Positions 1 through 12,303 of a stretch of DNA of 64,000 bases are shown here, piece by piece (positions within the stretch are counted from its first letter, which is position 1; every line of letters starts with the position of its first letter). The position numbers and the translations under genes were made by a program. This DNA is from Eleginops maclovinus. Taxonomy: Eukaryota > Chordata > Actinopteri > Perciformes > Eleginopidae. A model generated the notes under the pieces. That model searched no databases. It saw only the letters and a program-made list of their open reading frames with translations, and was not told the origin of the DNA. The stretch lies in contig NC_086354.1 of assembly GCF_036324505.1 (NCBI RefSeq), positions 5,128,217-5,192,216 of the forward strand, written 5' to 3'.

Positions 1-1859
1 ACTAACGCATTATACATTTTTGAAGGCTAAAGCCAACATAGTTGGAACTGTCTCCTGCTATCTCTCACATATACAGATGGTATTCTGTACATGAAGTAAA
101 GATTGAATCAGAAATACTTTATGTATCCCGGAGGGAATTGGGATTGAGCCAGATCCATTTTAGTATTTAAAAAATAATTTGAAATAATACAAATAAAAAG
201 ATAATGTTAATAAATGTATATATAAGTAGGAAGTAAGGATGGGCAATAAAAGGTAAAATATGATAAGATAGTATACAAAAATAATCATTTATTGGTAAAA
301 TGTCCAATAAAGCACAAAATAAAATGAAAATAATTCAATGTTATGGTTCACATACTTCTCTTTGGAACTTCAAATCATTATATTAAATATCTATATAATC
401 GTGAGATTGTGCAATGAAATCATTAAATATTGTAATATACAATAATAAATGATATAAACACAAGAATTTGAAGTAAAAATGTCCAATAAAATAAAAAAAG
501 TAAATAAAAATTAAGTGCCATAAATTGCACTAAAATTTAGAATGGCTGACTTCCTGTTAAATATACAACATGCCTCCAAGGGGCATTTTTGTGCATCGCA
601 CCATGCTACATAGTCCTACCAAATTTTAAATATCAAAGGTTAACACTTCTCTTTGGAAGAGTGATGGTATGCCTTCTTATCATTTCATGTTTGCACTATA
701 TGGTGATAACTCTATGCATGTTAATCATTCAACTTTATTTACAAACTACAATTTTGATAACGGCCAATTCTTTAGACATAACGGTCGATGTTTGCTCTAA
801 TTTCCTGCATTGACGACCTGGGCATGAGCATAAGTTAAATAATCTGAATAATGTCAATGTACAGCTTCAAACCAAACATGCTAACATTACAGACTATGAT
901 AAATGGCTCCATTTGTCAATACGTTTAGTCTATGAGGAAATAACCTTGTGAGGAGTCAATCTTTTTTGGATTTTTTTCCCCCTAATTCCCTCTCCGACAG
1001 AATGCTTAGTTTCCATAACAAATGAGCTTCACAGGAATTGATTATTTCAACTGGAAGAAAATAATGCATAACTCATCTCACGTCTTGCAGCTCCTGCGCA
1101 ATTTATTCCCAAACGATGAGCCCTACGAGTCAGCATTAGGCATCGTAAATCACCAGCAACACGTTGATGCACTACCTGACAAATATGATAATTGCCGGGC
1201 CCTCTGAACGTATGGGCTTGTCAGGCGTGAGGAGAGGGGCCGCCTCGCCACTCGTGACATATGACTTCATGGATGCTGGTATATTCAGAGCCCGGGCCCT
1301 TGTAAGGGGAAAAGGAAAGGGAGGAAGGGCTGCCAGAGATCGTTTCCATGGAAACCCACCATTTCCATTGACTGACTTTGCGCTCACGTAGCGAAGACAA
1401 ATTACACTGGCCGGTAGTGGGGGAGGTCTGTCAGGCTGTTAGCCCCGGGGTCAAATTCATGTTGTTTTATTTTCTCAACGTTCCTATAGGGGGTATCAAC
1501 TGAAAACTTTAATTTCTGCCTGTAATGCGCTCCTGGGCCCATATTATAAAAGACACATGCTTTCAATTACTCTATCCTGGGGAGACATGTGAGGTACCTA
1601 ATAGTGCTGGCACACTGTGGGGATTTGCTCTGTGTATCCGTGTTTTTTTTTTAGTTGAAAGTCCTTCGTTTTCTCATTACACAACATTAACAATCTTTTG
1701 ATTTTTCCACGCAATGTGTTTCTCCTTTGCTTTTTTTTTAAGTATCCGGGGAAAGCAAACATACACTGCAAAAACAAAGATATAAAACAGTAGGAGGTGT
1801 GCTGTTCAAGGCAGACCGGGCTCTATTAACAAGCCAATGGAACAAATGTTGTTAAATGA

Positions 1860-1864
<5 letters not shown>

Positions 1865-1894
<30 letters not shown>
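1865..1894. repeat. (CA)n microsatellite
   Basis: Uninterrupted AC/CA dinucleotide tract of about 30 bases. A second, similar tract lies about 160 bases to the right. Confidence 0.95.
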
Positions 1895-1897
<3 letters not shown>

Positions 1898-2054
1898 CTC
1901 ACCCCGCTCTCTGGGAACGTAGTCCATGCCAGCTCTGTTGTTGCCCACCGACTGTCCATAAGGGTTTCTGCAAATTAAGAGTAGGAGGAAGGTTGACAAA
2001 CCTGAATTAAATGGTATGAGGGGGAGGGGGGTAAATTGTTGCACAGCTTTAAGG

Positions 2055-2056
<2 letters not shown>

Positions 2057-2092
<36 letters not shown>
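2057..2092. repeat. (CA)n microsatellite
   Basis: Uninterrupted CA tract of about 36 bases. Open reading frames across it on the minus strand (runs of Cys-Val) are artefacts of the repeat. Confidence 0.95.
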
Positions 2093-2096
<4 letters not shown>

Positions 2097-2244
2097 ATGC
2101 AGGTATAAACTTCCTCTCTGTCTCTTTCACAACCTCCACCCACATGCACTCAGTTTTTGACAGCACTGACAATCATGGCATGTCTGTGATGGCGCCTAAT
2201 TAAGGCTTTCTCTCTGTGTGTTTGGCACTCACAAATGCACTCCT

Positions 2245-3300
2245 TTCAATATTCATTTGTGGAACTAAGAACAAAGCTTCCTCCGAGATGCCTTGGGATG
2301 GGAAATATTTCATTAACTAGCAACGGTACAGAGAGGTTACAAGCAGAGGCAGAGTTTTTGGAACAGATTTGGGGTGAGGGGCTTTCCCCCACCAAAATAA
2401 GCAGGTATCCTGGTAATATGCAGGTTTTTAAAGGAGCCCCATTATGCCTTGGGGGGAGGGGGGGGGGGGTTTCCCTCTCCTGTAGTGTGTTATAAGTTTT
2501 TGTGCATGTAAATGGTCTGCAAAGGCTAAAATCTCAAAGCTTCCTCCAGAGGGAGTTTCCATCCCACTCACTCCCCCCCTGCCTCAAACGCCTCCATTGG
2601 ACTCTCTGTTGTTTAACACTCTAGTTGCTAGAGCTCCAACACATTGTACATGAAACGCTAAGGAGCAGGACATCTCCAAGCGGTTGACCATTAACAACAG
2701 AGCCGGGCAGCTAACCAATCAGAGCAGACCGGGCTCTGGTTTCAGACCGAGGGTGAAAAAGTATAAGAAATATAAAGCGTTTTTTGAACATGAAAGCATG
2801 GAGACATGTATCAGTAGAAGAAATAAATACAAATATGAAACCGGGAAATGAACATAATAGGGCCCCTTTAAACGTTGGCAAACCTGCCTAAAATAGGCAA
2901 AACTTCTTCATCATTGGCAATGACGAGTAAGGTCTTTCTAGGCTGTAGATTGTGTAATGTTCAACTTCAACGAAGGGCCAAACAGCATTGTAAACTTTTC
3001 AAATGTTACCATGGTTGCTTCTTTTATTATCATCTGTTACTTATTCAATCTCTCTCTTAAAGACTCTTTAAACAAAGCCCGTTTTGTTTTTTGTTTCTGT
3101 CGTGTTAAAATGAAGTGTTTTACAATCACCGGGGAGGTGAAATTACTGTTTCTGTCAAAGGAGTCTGGTGGCTTTGAGGAGAACCTATTAATTAAATGTT
3201 CTTTAGTAATCGGAATGATTGTCCAAATCCCTGTTGATTTGAATAATTATGTTTTAACCGCAACATGTGCTTATCATCGTTCTGTAACTGGGCTAAAATG
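2245..3300. repeat. Tandem duplication, copy A
   Basis: This segment matches 3342-3920 along its length, for example TCAATATTCATTTGTG at the left and ACATGTGCTTATCAT at the right. The copies differ at many single bases and small gaps. Copy A is longer because a 444-bp TTAA-flanked transposon sits inside it at 2428-2871. Without that insert the unit is about 610-650 bp. No conserved coding frame is shared by the two copies. Confidence 0.85.
2428..2871. mobile_element. Short nonautonomous DNA transposon, TTAA-flanked (Kolobok-like MITE)
   Basis: The ends are inverted: TTAAAGGAGCCCCATTATG at the left and CATAATAGGGCCCCTTTAA at the right, with TTAA at each edge. Internally it carries CTGTAGTGTGTTATAAG and a motif reading CCAATCAGAGCAGACCGGG, both shared with other copies in the window. 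The left end matches the left end of the coding element at 57938. The matching empty site is in the duplicate copy at 3495-3498. TTAA duplication is known for Kolobok and piggyBac; the Kolobok assignment rests on the shared end with the THAP-coding element. Confidence 0.8.
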
Positions 3301-3341
3301 AGGGTGTGTACCCATTTACCCATTCTGTAGTCATTTATTTC

Positions 3342-3920
3342 AATATTCATTTGTGAAACTAAGAACAAAGCTTTCTCCAAGATGCCTTTGGATGGGAAAT
3401 ATTTCATTAACTAGCACTGGTTGAGAGGTCATACAAGCACAGGGAGATTTTTTAAAGAGGTGAGGGGCTTTCACCCACCAGTATGAGCAGGTATTTAAAC
3501 ATTCCTAAACCTGTACAAGAAATAGGTAAAACTTCTTTCCCATTGACATTGCCTAGAATGTCTTTCTCTGGTCTATTTTGTCTAATGTTCAACTTTAACA
3601 ATGCGCCAGGCAGCATTGTAAACTGTTAAAATGTTACCATGGCTGCTTCTTTTATTATCATCTGTTAATTATTCAATCTCTCTTAAAGACTCTTAAACAA
3701 AGACAGTTTTGTTTTTGAGTTGCTGTCAAGATTAAATGAGGTGTTTTACAATCACTAGGGAGGTAAAACCACTATTACTGTCAATGGAGTCTTGAGGAGA
3801 ACATATTAATTAAATGTTTTACACTTTAATAAATGATAGTGATTGTCCATACCCTGTTGATTTTAATAATTACATTTTCACTGCAACATGTGCTTATCAT
3901 TGTGCCATAACCCGGGCGTA
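3342..3920. repeat. Tandem duplication, copy B
   Basis: Diverged second copy of 2245-3300. It lacks the transposon and keeps a single TTAA at 3495-3498 where copy A has the insertion. Shared landmarks include ATGTTACCATGG followed by GCTTCTTTTATTATCATC, and ATTAATTAAATGTT. Confidence 0.85.
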
Positions 3921-4688
3921 AATTTGGGTTTCAGAAAATTGTATTTGGGACTGGAACCAATAAATACCGTTACTACTGTAGTCTTTAAAAAAAATCATGA
4001 TTGTAACCGATCCTGTATCCAGTCAATACAAGATATAAATGGGTTTTTCCACATCGGGAGAGGGGTTTGATAATAGCAGGTAATCTGAGCAGTTTTTTAC
4101 GACGTGATGAGGAGGTGACATGTGAGCAGACAATCAGATGGGAGGCAGAGAATAAACACCAGGTTCAATGAGCATTGTTGTCGGTCTGCCGTCACCTGAT
4201 TGGTGGTCTGGCGGGTTCATTACACCTCCGAAGGTGCGACCCCCTCTCAAGGCTCCCTGCATACAGCTGTGGCCGCATCGACTCCCATTGTTCTGTTGTT
4301 GTTAACGCCTAATTACTGGGACAATTACGCTTTCTTTGCGGAGACTCAGTGACACGGCGCCTGCTGTGCACCATTTGCTCACAAGTTGTTGTTGGCTGTG
4401 CTGGAGGAGGTTAAACAAATAGCGTGACCTGTGTGGAGCTACATCATCAGCTCTGGCTTTGTTCCGGCCCCATAGTGATAGAAGGGTTTTAAATAAAGTG
4501 TTATAATTAGTAGATACAGGTAAAAAAAAAAATGCATTCAGTAACCTCATCTGAGAATCACAATGTAAAAATAATGGAACCTGATTACATGATGAAATAC
4601 AATGCTAATAAATACAGGAGAAACGATATAACAATACTTTAGCGTACTATTTAGGACTGGAGAACAATGGTTCATTTCTTTTATTTTA
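3921..4688. other. Noncoding stretch
   Basis: No gene or repeat family recognised. Slightly more GC-rich around 4140-4290, with no usable exon. Confidence 0.5.
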
Positions 4689-4910
4689 TTAAAGAGGACA
4701 TATTCTGCTCATTTTCAGGTACATATTTGTATTTTGTTTCATTACTGGGACATGTCTCCATGCTTTAATGTTCAAAAAGCTCTTTATTTTTCTCATACTG
4801 CCTGTGCTGCAGCAGCTCTTTAACCCTCTGTCCATCCCGCCTCTTAGCCTCTCAGGTACAATGTGTTGGAGCGCTAGCCAGAAGTAAACAAAGGAGTTCA
4901 ATGGAGGCAT
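4689..4910. mobile_element. Truncated copy of the TTAA-type MITE
   Basis: It starts at TTAA with AAAGAGGACATATTCTGCTC and carries the family landmarks TCTCCATGCTTTAATGTTC and CTGCCTGTGCTGCAGCAGC. The match fades after CAATGGAGGCAT, so the right end is lost or too diverged to place. Confidence 0.7.
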
Positions 4911-6175
4911 ATCACCTAAAGAATATAATAGAAAATGCTCCGTTTTAGTGATGGAGAAAATGTCCACCCAGTGAAATCCTTCTTTGAATTAAAGGCTATG
5001 TAGATGAGCTGCTAGTATGTTTTGTATTATGATAACGTAATGCCGTTACTTGTAATTCGTTCTTCCCCATGCCTGAGTGTTGGTGGAGGATTTAGCTTTA
5101 GAGACTGTTATGTTACTGGCTTGCGTGTCAATAATAGAAGTTTGATTGAGTGGATAGATTACCAGTCCATCTGCAGGATGCTGAGCAGGGGATATGTGCA
5201 GTGTTTACACTCTGTTCATTAGAGGAACCACAATGGTTTCTCTTCTTTTCAAAGGCCGAGAGATAATGAATAGTGATCTGTGTATCCTACAGGGTAGATT
5301 ACATCTGTGGTGTTCTACCACTGCAGAGCTTCATGTGGTTACATTCACACTGCAGATGCAGGAAAGATCAAAAGCAAGCGGCAGGGCCTCCTACTTCCTA
5401 CTTTCAATGCAAATTAGCTGGCGGTGTGTGTACCGTAAATGGAAACAAGTTGAAAAGAGTTGACCGCTGGTATTTGATGTGCGGTGATTAACTATTTATG
5501 GGATGTTCTCTGAGCATTTTGTTTCCCTTTAGAATAATTTTATGTTATACAGATCATGAGCTATCATGCCTAGAAACTAAACATTTCATTAATGCTTTAT
5601 CATAAGTGCATAATAAATAAGCACACATACTTAAGTACATTTCTTAGGTTGTTGAAGTTTACTTGAGTATTGCCATTTGCTGCTAGACTATGCGTCTATT
5701 TCAAAAGATTTCGGAGGAAAATGTTGCATTTTTACTGCATTTATCTAGCTATAATTACTAAGATTCAGATTAATATTAGAAAATAATATCAATCAATCAT
5801 CAATGAATAATTTATCGTGTATTTGGATAGGGTAAGAGACAGCGGGTTTACACGGGTCTATGTCTGCAGGAGGACGTTTGGTCTGTTTTTACAGACCCAG
5901 GCTAGCTTTTTGCCACTGTTCCCGTCTTTGTGCTAAGCTAGTTAGCCAGCTGCTCTAGCTTCAGATGTATCCTAACAAACATGAAAGTGGTAGCAATCTT
6001 TTCATCTATAGCTCAGCAAAGTAAAAAGGGAATATGTATATTTCTAAACCCGCTGCACTTTTCCTGTAAGTAATGCATAACTAAAGCATGATTCATTTTC
6101 ATTTAAATAATGAATTAATGTTGGATGTCTCATTGATTCCAGTTTATGATGCATGTTATTGGTTAAAAAGCACAT
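4911..6175. other. Noncoding stretch
   Basis: No gene recognised. Short open frames on both strands (for example 5022-5491) have no splice context or family match. Confidence 0.5.
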
Positions 6176-6490
6176 CATATGCACATTTTCAGGTTCATAC
6201 ATCTATATTGGCTTTCTAATAGAACATGTATACATGCACTAATGTTCAAAAAGAATGTTATGTTCCTAAATACTTCTTCTGAACCTGTATTCACCCTCTG
6301 TCTGACACTCTGTTTTTGCGCCTGTGTCTTAGACATCTTCCTGAAAAAATCTCTTAGGTATTAGTCAGCTTTACCGGTCTTTTATATCTGCGATCTTGAC
6401 ATTTGTCACAGCTGCCGAGAAACACTTATAATGTATATGTATAGTTGTGACATCACAACCTTATAGCAAGTCAAAACAGATCCTTTAACG
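6176..6490. mobile_element. Old, diverged copy of the TTAA-type MITE
   Basis: Degenerate matches to the family in the same order as the fresher copies: GCACATTTTCAGGTTCATA, ATGCACTAATGTTCAAAAAG, and TCACCCTCTGTCTGA, ending near CCTTTAACG. Edges are approximate. Confidence 0.5.
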
Positions 6491-7599
6491 ATGTTTCTGA
6501 ATATAGGCTTTGTGCATTTCTCATTGGATTGAGCGCTTACATGCCAAATATGATTTATTTTATGTCTTTAAAATGTGTTTTTACCATCACAAAGCTAAAT
6601 GGGTTTGCATAAGAATACCAGATGGATATACATATGGATATTTGAATAAGATAAGGGGTTAAGTGTGTGGCCCTGAAAATGCCTTTTCTATGTAACTGGA
6701 GTCCAGCTCATTTGGTGGTGTATAAATTAAAGAACGAAGTACGTTGAATTAACGATCATTAAATGACGATCCATTAAGAAGGAGCTAATGAACTCATAGT
6801 CACTTTGTAATTTCTTTATGGGGTGCATTAGGCCGGTATTTTGTAACCGGAATACTTTAATGTGCACAAAGCTGTATTTTAAGGAAAGAAAAGTTTGAAT
6901 AAACAGCTGCACAATGTACAAATGATTCCCTTCCACAAGAAATAAGTGGCTCCCTCCATCACTTTATTCTGCATGGTATTAAATAAGCAATATTTTAGCA
7001 GAAATATGCTTTAAATTCATAAAGCAAGTCCTGTCACTAATTTATGAAAGCGTTCTCGGCCTTCTGTAGTGTGTGTGAGGACATGAGCGACAACAGTTGG
7101 GTTGCTCGAATACACGATTGTGAACACGGTTGTTTGTTGCACGACTTGAGTCAGAGCGGAGAACTAATCAGGGAAATCAGTGTCTGTTGTCTCTGCTTGG
7201 CTGCACTCATGGCACACAGCTGACTGAATGCTCCCGGGCTACATGCTGCTGATACTGCCCGTCCCCTGGGTGTCTGATCCGGTGCGGCGCCCCTTCCCTC
7301 TCCTCTCCCGGTCGCCCCGAGGCATCGGAGGCAGAATCACTCAGCCTCAACTAACCCACAGGCCTGATGCTCCTTTAGCAGGCTTCACCTCACACGACGG
7401 GCGGCAGGTTGACCATCCTTACATCCGTAGAAAGCCGGGTTCAAGCCCCTGTGAAAGCGGGATTTCACACCGCTGAAGGAATCTGGAAGGAGATACGGAC
7501 TCCCTCACCGTTTGAGAGGAGCTCTTCTATCTGAACATGATCTTTAACCTCCCTTTGGAGCGTGGACAGTATTTCTCTGCACAAGATTTCAAAGAATCT
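6491..7599. other. Noncoding stretch
   Basis: Mostly AT-rich. A more GC-rich island at about 7080-7500 gives an open frame of 82 codons on the plus strand, but it has no recognisable domain and no clear splice sites, so I do not call it. Confidence 0.45.
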
Positions 7600-8600
7600 T
7601 ACTACTTGATACATACTTTTACTAAAACTATTATTAGTCAGCTAGAGGGGATGACGGTGTATGTCCTCAAGCTAACGTATAACCTTATTCCTGAGAAAAT
7701 ATAGATTTTAGAGTAACTGAGCCTGTGTTTAGATGTAAAAAATATTTCAACCACAAAATAATTCTTTCAAATACTCAACATAGGTAACCTTAAATTCTTG
7801 AAAGAATTGAGTTTTTTTACAAATTCTTTCACAAAGAACCAAACAATGTGAAAGGTCTTGATGAATTGAAGTAAAGTGGCCACTTTAAACTAGGAAAGCT
7901 AAAACAAAAGATTGTTTTACAAACTCACAGAACTTGTGTATTTCTAAGTTTCACTTAGTATTAGCAAAAATGCAGGTATTTGGAAAATAGTGAGCGTAAG
8001 GCTGGATAAATGAGATTTGTTTTTTACCACACCAGCTGTGTAAGACTTTGTAAATAGATGAATTGATATAGTTTTTTTGTTGATTTATACCTTATTTCAT
8101 TAAGACCTTTTTTCTGTTTGATAATTATTTAACAAAAACTATTATAAGCCAGCTGGAGGGGGATGACGCTGTATATCCTTGAGCTAAGGAATAACCTATT
8201 AGTTTCTTGAAATCCTCAACAATGAATGAAGAATCCTACATATTTGAAGTCTTGATCAATTAAAGGAAATTGGAGCCAATGTGAGCTCTAGCCATACAAA
8301 ATAAAATAAAAAGTTTGCTTACTGACAATCATTTATCGAGTCGTTTCATTAAACGTAAACAGTGTCCCACTAACGTAGGCTATTTTTCCTAGCAATTCCC
8401 AAGTGTTTAAAATAGTCCCGTTTTAACAAAAACGTATGTGTTTGGAAAAAAGAGGGAAAAACCTGGATTCAAAAAACTTGGATTATACTCCAGGAGTTGT
8501 GTAAGACTTGTTGAAGGATTTATATAAATACTGTTTACCTTATTTCGTCAACACTTTTCAGTTTTTTGATTCTTTGTTGACCCCATAAGCATATGGAAAA
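7600..8600. repeat. Diverged local duplication, two units of about 460-510 bp
   Basis: Segments recur in the same order. AACTATTATTAGTCAGCTAG near 7628 matches AACTATTATAAGCCAGCTGG near 8138, each followed by GGGATGACG and a CTCAAGCTAA/CTTGAGCTAA block. GTGTAAGACTTTGTAAATAG near 8038 matches GTGTAAGACTTGTTGAAGG near 8497, each followed by CCTTATTTC. Divergence is high and there is no coding frame. Confidence 0.6.
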
Positions 8601-11039
8601 AGCAGAGTATTCTCACAGATTTGTACAAAAGGTAATTCTGTAGGTAAATTATTACTTTACCAGTTGAGTCCAGGCTCACGTGTTGCTCAACACTAACATT
8701 TCAGTGGGAATAAGGTTATCGTTGGCCAAAGACTCTATTGACCGAAGTGTGTTATCGCCAACTCTAAATCCTCGAAAGCGGTTCAGATTGAAAAAGATCC
8801 CATTTGTTCCACAGTTCTCCCCCTCCCTGCTAAATTTACAGTGCCTCTGAGATCGCCTCACTGCCATAACTCAAATCCAGAAATCTCCCTCATCTCCCAT
8901 AAAACCACAGCAGTGGTGGAGTCATTCTGCCCCTGGGGTAAGAAAACAATGCTGCAGAGGGAACTTTAGAGCATCACCACCCGTGGCATTTACCGTACCG
9001 TCATTTTTTTGTGTGGTTTTTTTAAAAACCCGCAGGAGCCAAAATGCCACACAACTCTGCATTCCCAGTGCGCTCTGGGAGCTCACACATGCTAATGTTT
9101 TATTCACTTTGTGCACCATGAAAGAGAGGCATCGCCTTGTACTACACTGACACTTGCTGCCAACAAGCAAACATATAAAATATTAACATCATCATCAGTG
9201 ATCACAGGATGATTGAATATGTGGCGATGAATAGGTAGAGGAAAAATCGGGTGATCAAGATAGAACAAATTGACTTCTTGGCTCTTTTTAAGCCATGGTT
9301 CATTTGTATTTCAGTGCATTTTTCCCTCCATTGAATCACAACAATACAGCCAAGTGTGATACTCGGTTTGATGTTTGACGAGCACTTTCTGAACAAGTCA
9401 AGCTGACCTAATTCAATCTCTCTTCAGGGTTGCTTGCATCTGCTTTTTACAGGTCAACAGATAATTATTCTTGTTGATTTGCTAATGTATAGAAAGCAGG
9501 AAAAGGCCAATGAAGCTCTCAGTTGAAATGAAAATCAACTGATGCTTAATGCCTTCCCTACAATCAAACACACATAAGCTGTGTACAACTTTATAAAACC
9601 CTTCCTTATGGGTCATCCATCTGGTTTATGAGCTTTGTAATGTAACAGTACAGTAAGGACTGACTGTAAACAAGTGTAACACAACATAAAAATGTCAAAG
9701 ACACTGAAGCTTTTACTGCAGTCTGTTGTAGACGAATGGAGATACAGTAAGTCCTAACTGGGGCTTCTGTAAATAAGCAAGAGCGCACTACAAGTTTCAG
9801 TCCAGCTTGCATCATCCATGCGCAAACACTTGCCAATCTGAAAAAAAACCTAATTCCAGATTCAGGCAATGTGTTGGAGTCCACTGAGTAAGCAGCTAAA
9901 AAAAACGACATGCAACTGAAAAAAAAAAGAGAGGCTTCTGTTAGTTTCCCCCTCATTTAAACCCAATCCGATGATCTGCCCTTGATGTTTATCCTCAGAG
10001 GACAAACATTAGTTAACCCCTGAGCTGTGAGTAACAGCTACTGGTCCGGTTGGGGGGGAAACGGGGCTGATCATCACGCCGTGAGAAGCCCACTGGGACT
10101 TGGAGGGCTGCTGCCGCTGCATTGATTTACTTGCTGACACCAGAATTGATGAGGGATCAAGCTGGCCACGGTCCAGGGGAGGCAGATTGGACGGGGAGGG
10201 AAAGAAGGGAGAGAAATGTAGCTACAGTAGCTGGGCAGGCAGTGACAAGGGTGGGCTTCTCCCTGGAGCAACACTCCCCTCAGTGATGGAGGGAGCTTCC
10301 AGGGGCTGCAGCATACTTGTTAAGCCATTGACCTTTAATTCACACTTGTCATCTAATAGGTTCCGCATGTGACTGTAGAGCTTCAGGGGCCGGGATTGAT
10401 CCGCTTTGGTCTCAACACACCACTGATTGGTGGGAGAACCCAACCCGAAACCCTTCTGCATGCATCAGTGTATTCCTATTTCAGCGAGAGGGACGCCCCT
10501 CTGTACTGTATAACCAGTGGTGCTGTAGGGGGGTGGGGGAAAGGTGGGGCAGGTGGGCACCCTCAGTCGGCTTGTGGGTGTGACAACAACAGCAGGGACA
10601 ATAGCAACAGGGCAGTGCTTCAGCCGCAATGGGAACACTGGGGTTTTTAATCACACACACACATCAAACACACCACACACAGAGGGAATGATACATGAGT
10701 ACATGGAATACAATCACAGAGTCAATTGATACTCAGCAAAATTGCCTATTCAACAGAGCATTATATTAACAGCTTTAATTAACCAAAACACGAGTCTTGC
10801 TTACAGATCTCATTTCAGCATTAAAGACTGAACCGGGGGTTTAAACTGGCAAATTAGACTGGGCTAAATATGATTCAAATTGTCAGATAAAATAATAATT
10901 TTTTCTAGTGTTAATGATGTATCTTTCTCAGTATGTGACAATCATGTGTTTTCTTGCCAAATTCGAATGCATCAAAGCTGTCCATCCATTGTGCATTCAC
11001 AGCAATCAAAAGTAGTCATACAAATATCAAAGCACATAC
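8601..11039. other. Noncoding stretch, possibly first intron of a minus-strand gene
   Basis: If the exon at 11040-11097 is real, this is the start of its first intron. I found no second exon with a protein match. The open frames at 9606-9956 and 10074-10650 have no family resemblance and no consistent splice sites. Confidence 0.45.
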
Positions 11040-11097
11040 CTTCTACAGCCAGCACCACGGGGACAACGAGGCTGCACATCCACAGCAAGTAATCCAT
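11040..11097 (-). CDS. Candidate first coding exon: signal peptide of an unidentified secreted or membrane protein
   Basis: Read on the minus strand, an ATG in good context (ACAATGG, A at -3 and G at +4) opens a 19-residue hydrophobic leader, MDYLLWMCSLVVPVVLAVE. It is followed directly by a strong donor, AAG|GTATGT, which leaves the reading frame in phase 1. A phase-1 intron straight after a signal peptide is common in genes for immunoglobulin-type and receptor proteins. The upstream 500 bases are more GC-rich than their surroundings, as expected for a first exon and promoter. No second exon is recognisable to the left, so the gene's identity is unknown and the call rests on leader, start context and donor only. 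The alternative is chance. Confidence 0.35.
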
Positions 11098-12303
11098 TGT
11101 CATAAACCAGGCTTTTGCAACATGAATAACGGTGTGCAGACTGGACCCTTCGGGTGGATGGAGACTCAAACACAGAGCACCGCAGCCGAGCTTTTTGTTT
11201 CTCTCCCAATTCTCATGTCTTCAGATGTGGGGATGGGTGTTTTCGACCCATTCCCTGATAAAAAACAAAAATAAAAAAAAGAACCGAACGCGTCTTTATT
11301 TCACATTCATTTGGGTCCTGTTATTCCTCCGGAGTTGTGAACGCGATGCTTACAGTCTGCACCCTTCCAGTCTCATTTCTTTATCCTACTTTACCCACAC
11401 CGAGCCTCTGTCCATGAGCGCATATCACGGCTGCTGCCCTCCCCAAGCAGTGGATATGAAAGCCGGGTATCAGGTCGCCTTCTGTCCGCAGAGGAATCTA
11501 TGTAGTCCACTTTGGGCAACTCCGCATAGCTGTTGCTCCTCTGCGAGGGATGTGCGTCGGAATGGCAACACTGGGACAGAGAGACACAGAGGGGGCTGGG
11601 GCTCCGGCAGATTCAAGCCACACACTGTGAACCTTAACTTCCGGTCAGAATCTTCAAAATAATGATACGAGTATTGGGCTACTTAATTTGTTCATCCAAG
11701 AGATATCTACATTACATTTAGGAGCGATGTGTGACGCTAATGGGCAAGATTAAGCCACAACAAAAACATGATGTTGTTGTTGTTGTTGTTGTTGTTTTTT
11801 TTTACTGTCATAAAAGTTGTTATGTATTTACATATCTATAATATAATTATTCAGAAGGTAAACTTCAATTTGGAAAACATTGTAGTAGACAAAGCCTCAT
11901 TTGTTGGCCTGATAGTTTTATGATTTAACATTATATATATGTATATATATAAATATAAATATATATATATATGTGTTTCAACATATATACACGATAATTT
12001 GAAACACTGTAGTATTCTAAGCTTACTTCGAAATAGATTTATGATTTAACCAATATAGCCTATACAACAGTATTTATACAGTTATGTATAGGATATATTG
12101 TTTTTTGTCTATGTATCTTTCTATTTTATTATGAATTAATTAGACTACATTAGGCGCTTAACAAATAAAAGGCACTTTTCACAACAATATTCTACAGTCT
12201 GTGATCTCACAATACCATAATTATAGCATTTATCACTAGTGAAACATTGTTTTTTTTATAGACCTACGTATCAAATCAATATTGTTCATGAGTAATTCAA
12301 AGG
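11098..12303. other. Noncoding, possible 5' leader/promoter then AT-rich sequence
   Basis: 11098-11660 is moderately GC-rich and could hold the 5' leader of the minus-strand exon at 11040-11097. A (TTG)n tract lies at about 11773-11795 and an (AT)n tract at about 11933-11972. No coding feature. Confidence 0.4.

Larger units (their letters stand above)
1..2244. other. AT-rich noncoding stretch
   Basis: No gene, splice-flanked exon or conserved protein is visible on either strand. The first 540 bases are very AT-rich. Around 120-150 there is a short sequence resembling the 3' tail of fish SINE/LINE elements. Two CA microsatellites near the right end are listed separately. The open frames here are short and lack family resemblance. 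Confidence 0.6.

Noticed and set aside
1826..2172. Minus-strand open frames of 65-107 codons across the CA repeats
   Set aside because: Their length comes from the Cys-Val/His-Thr coding of the microsatellites; there is no domain and no splice context.
7228..7476. 82-codon open frame in a GC-richer island
   Set aside because: No recognisable domain, no convincing splice sites, and proline/arginine-rich composition expected from GC content alone.
11132..11662. 176-codon plus-strand open frame opposite the candidate first exon
   Set aside because: Low-complexity Lys run, no family match, and it spans what is more likely the 5' leader of the minus-strand exon.
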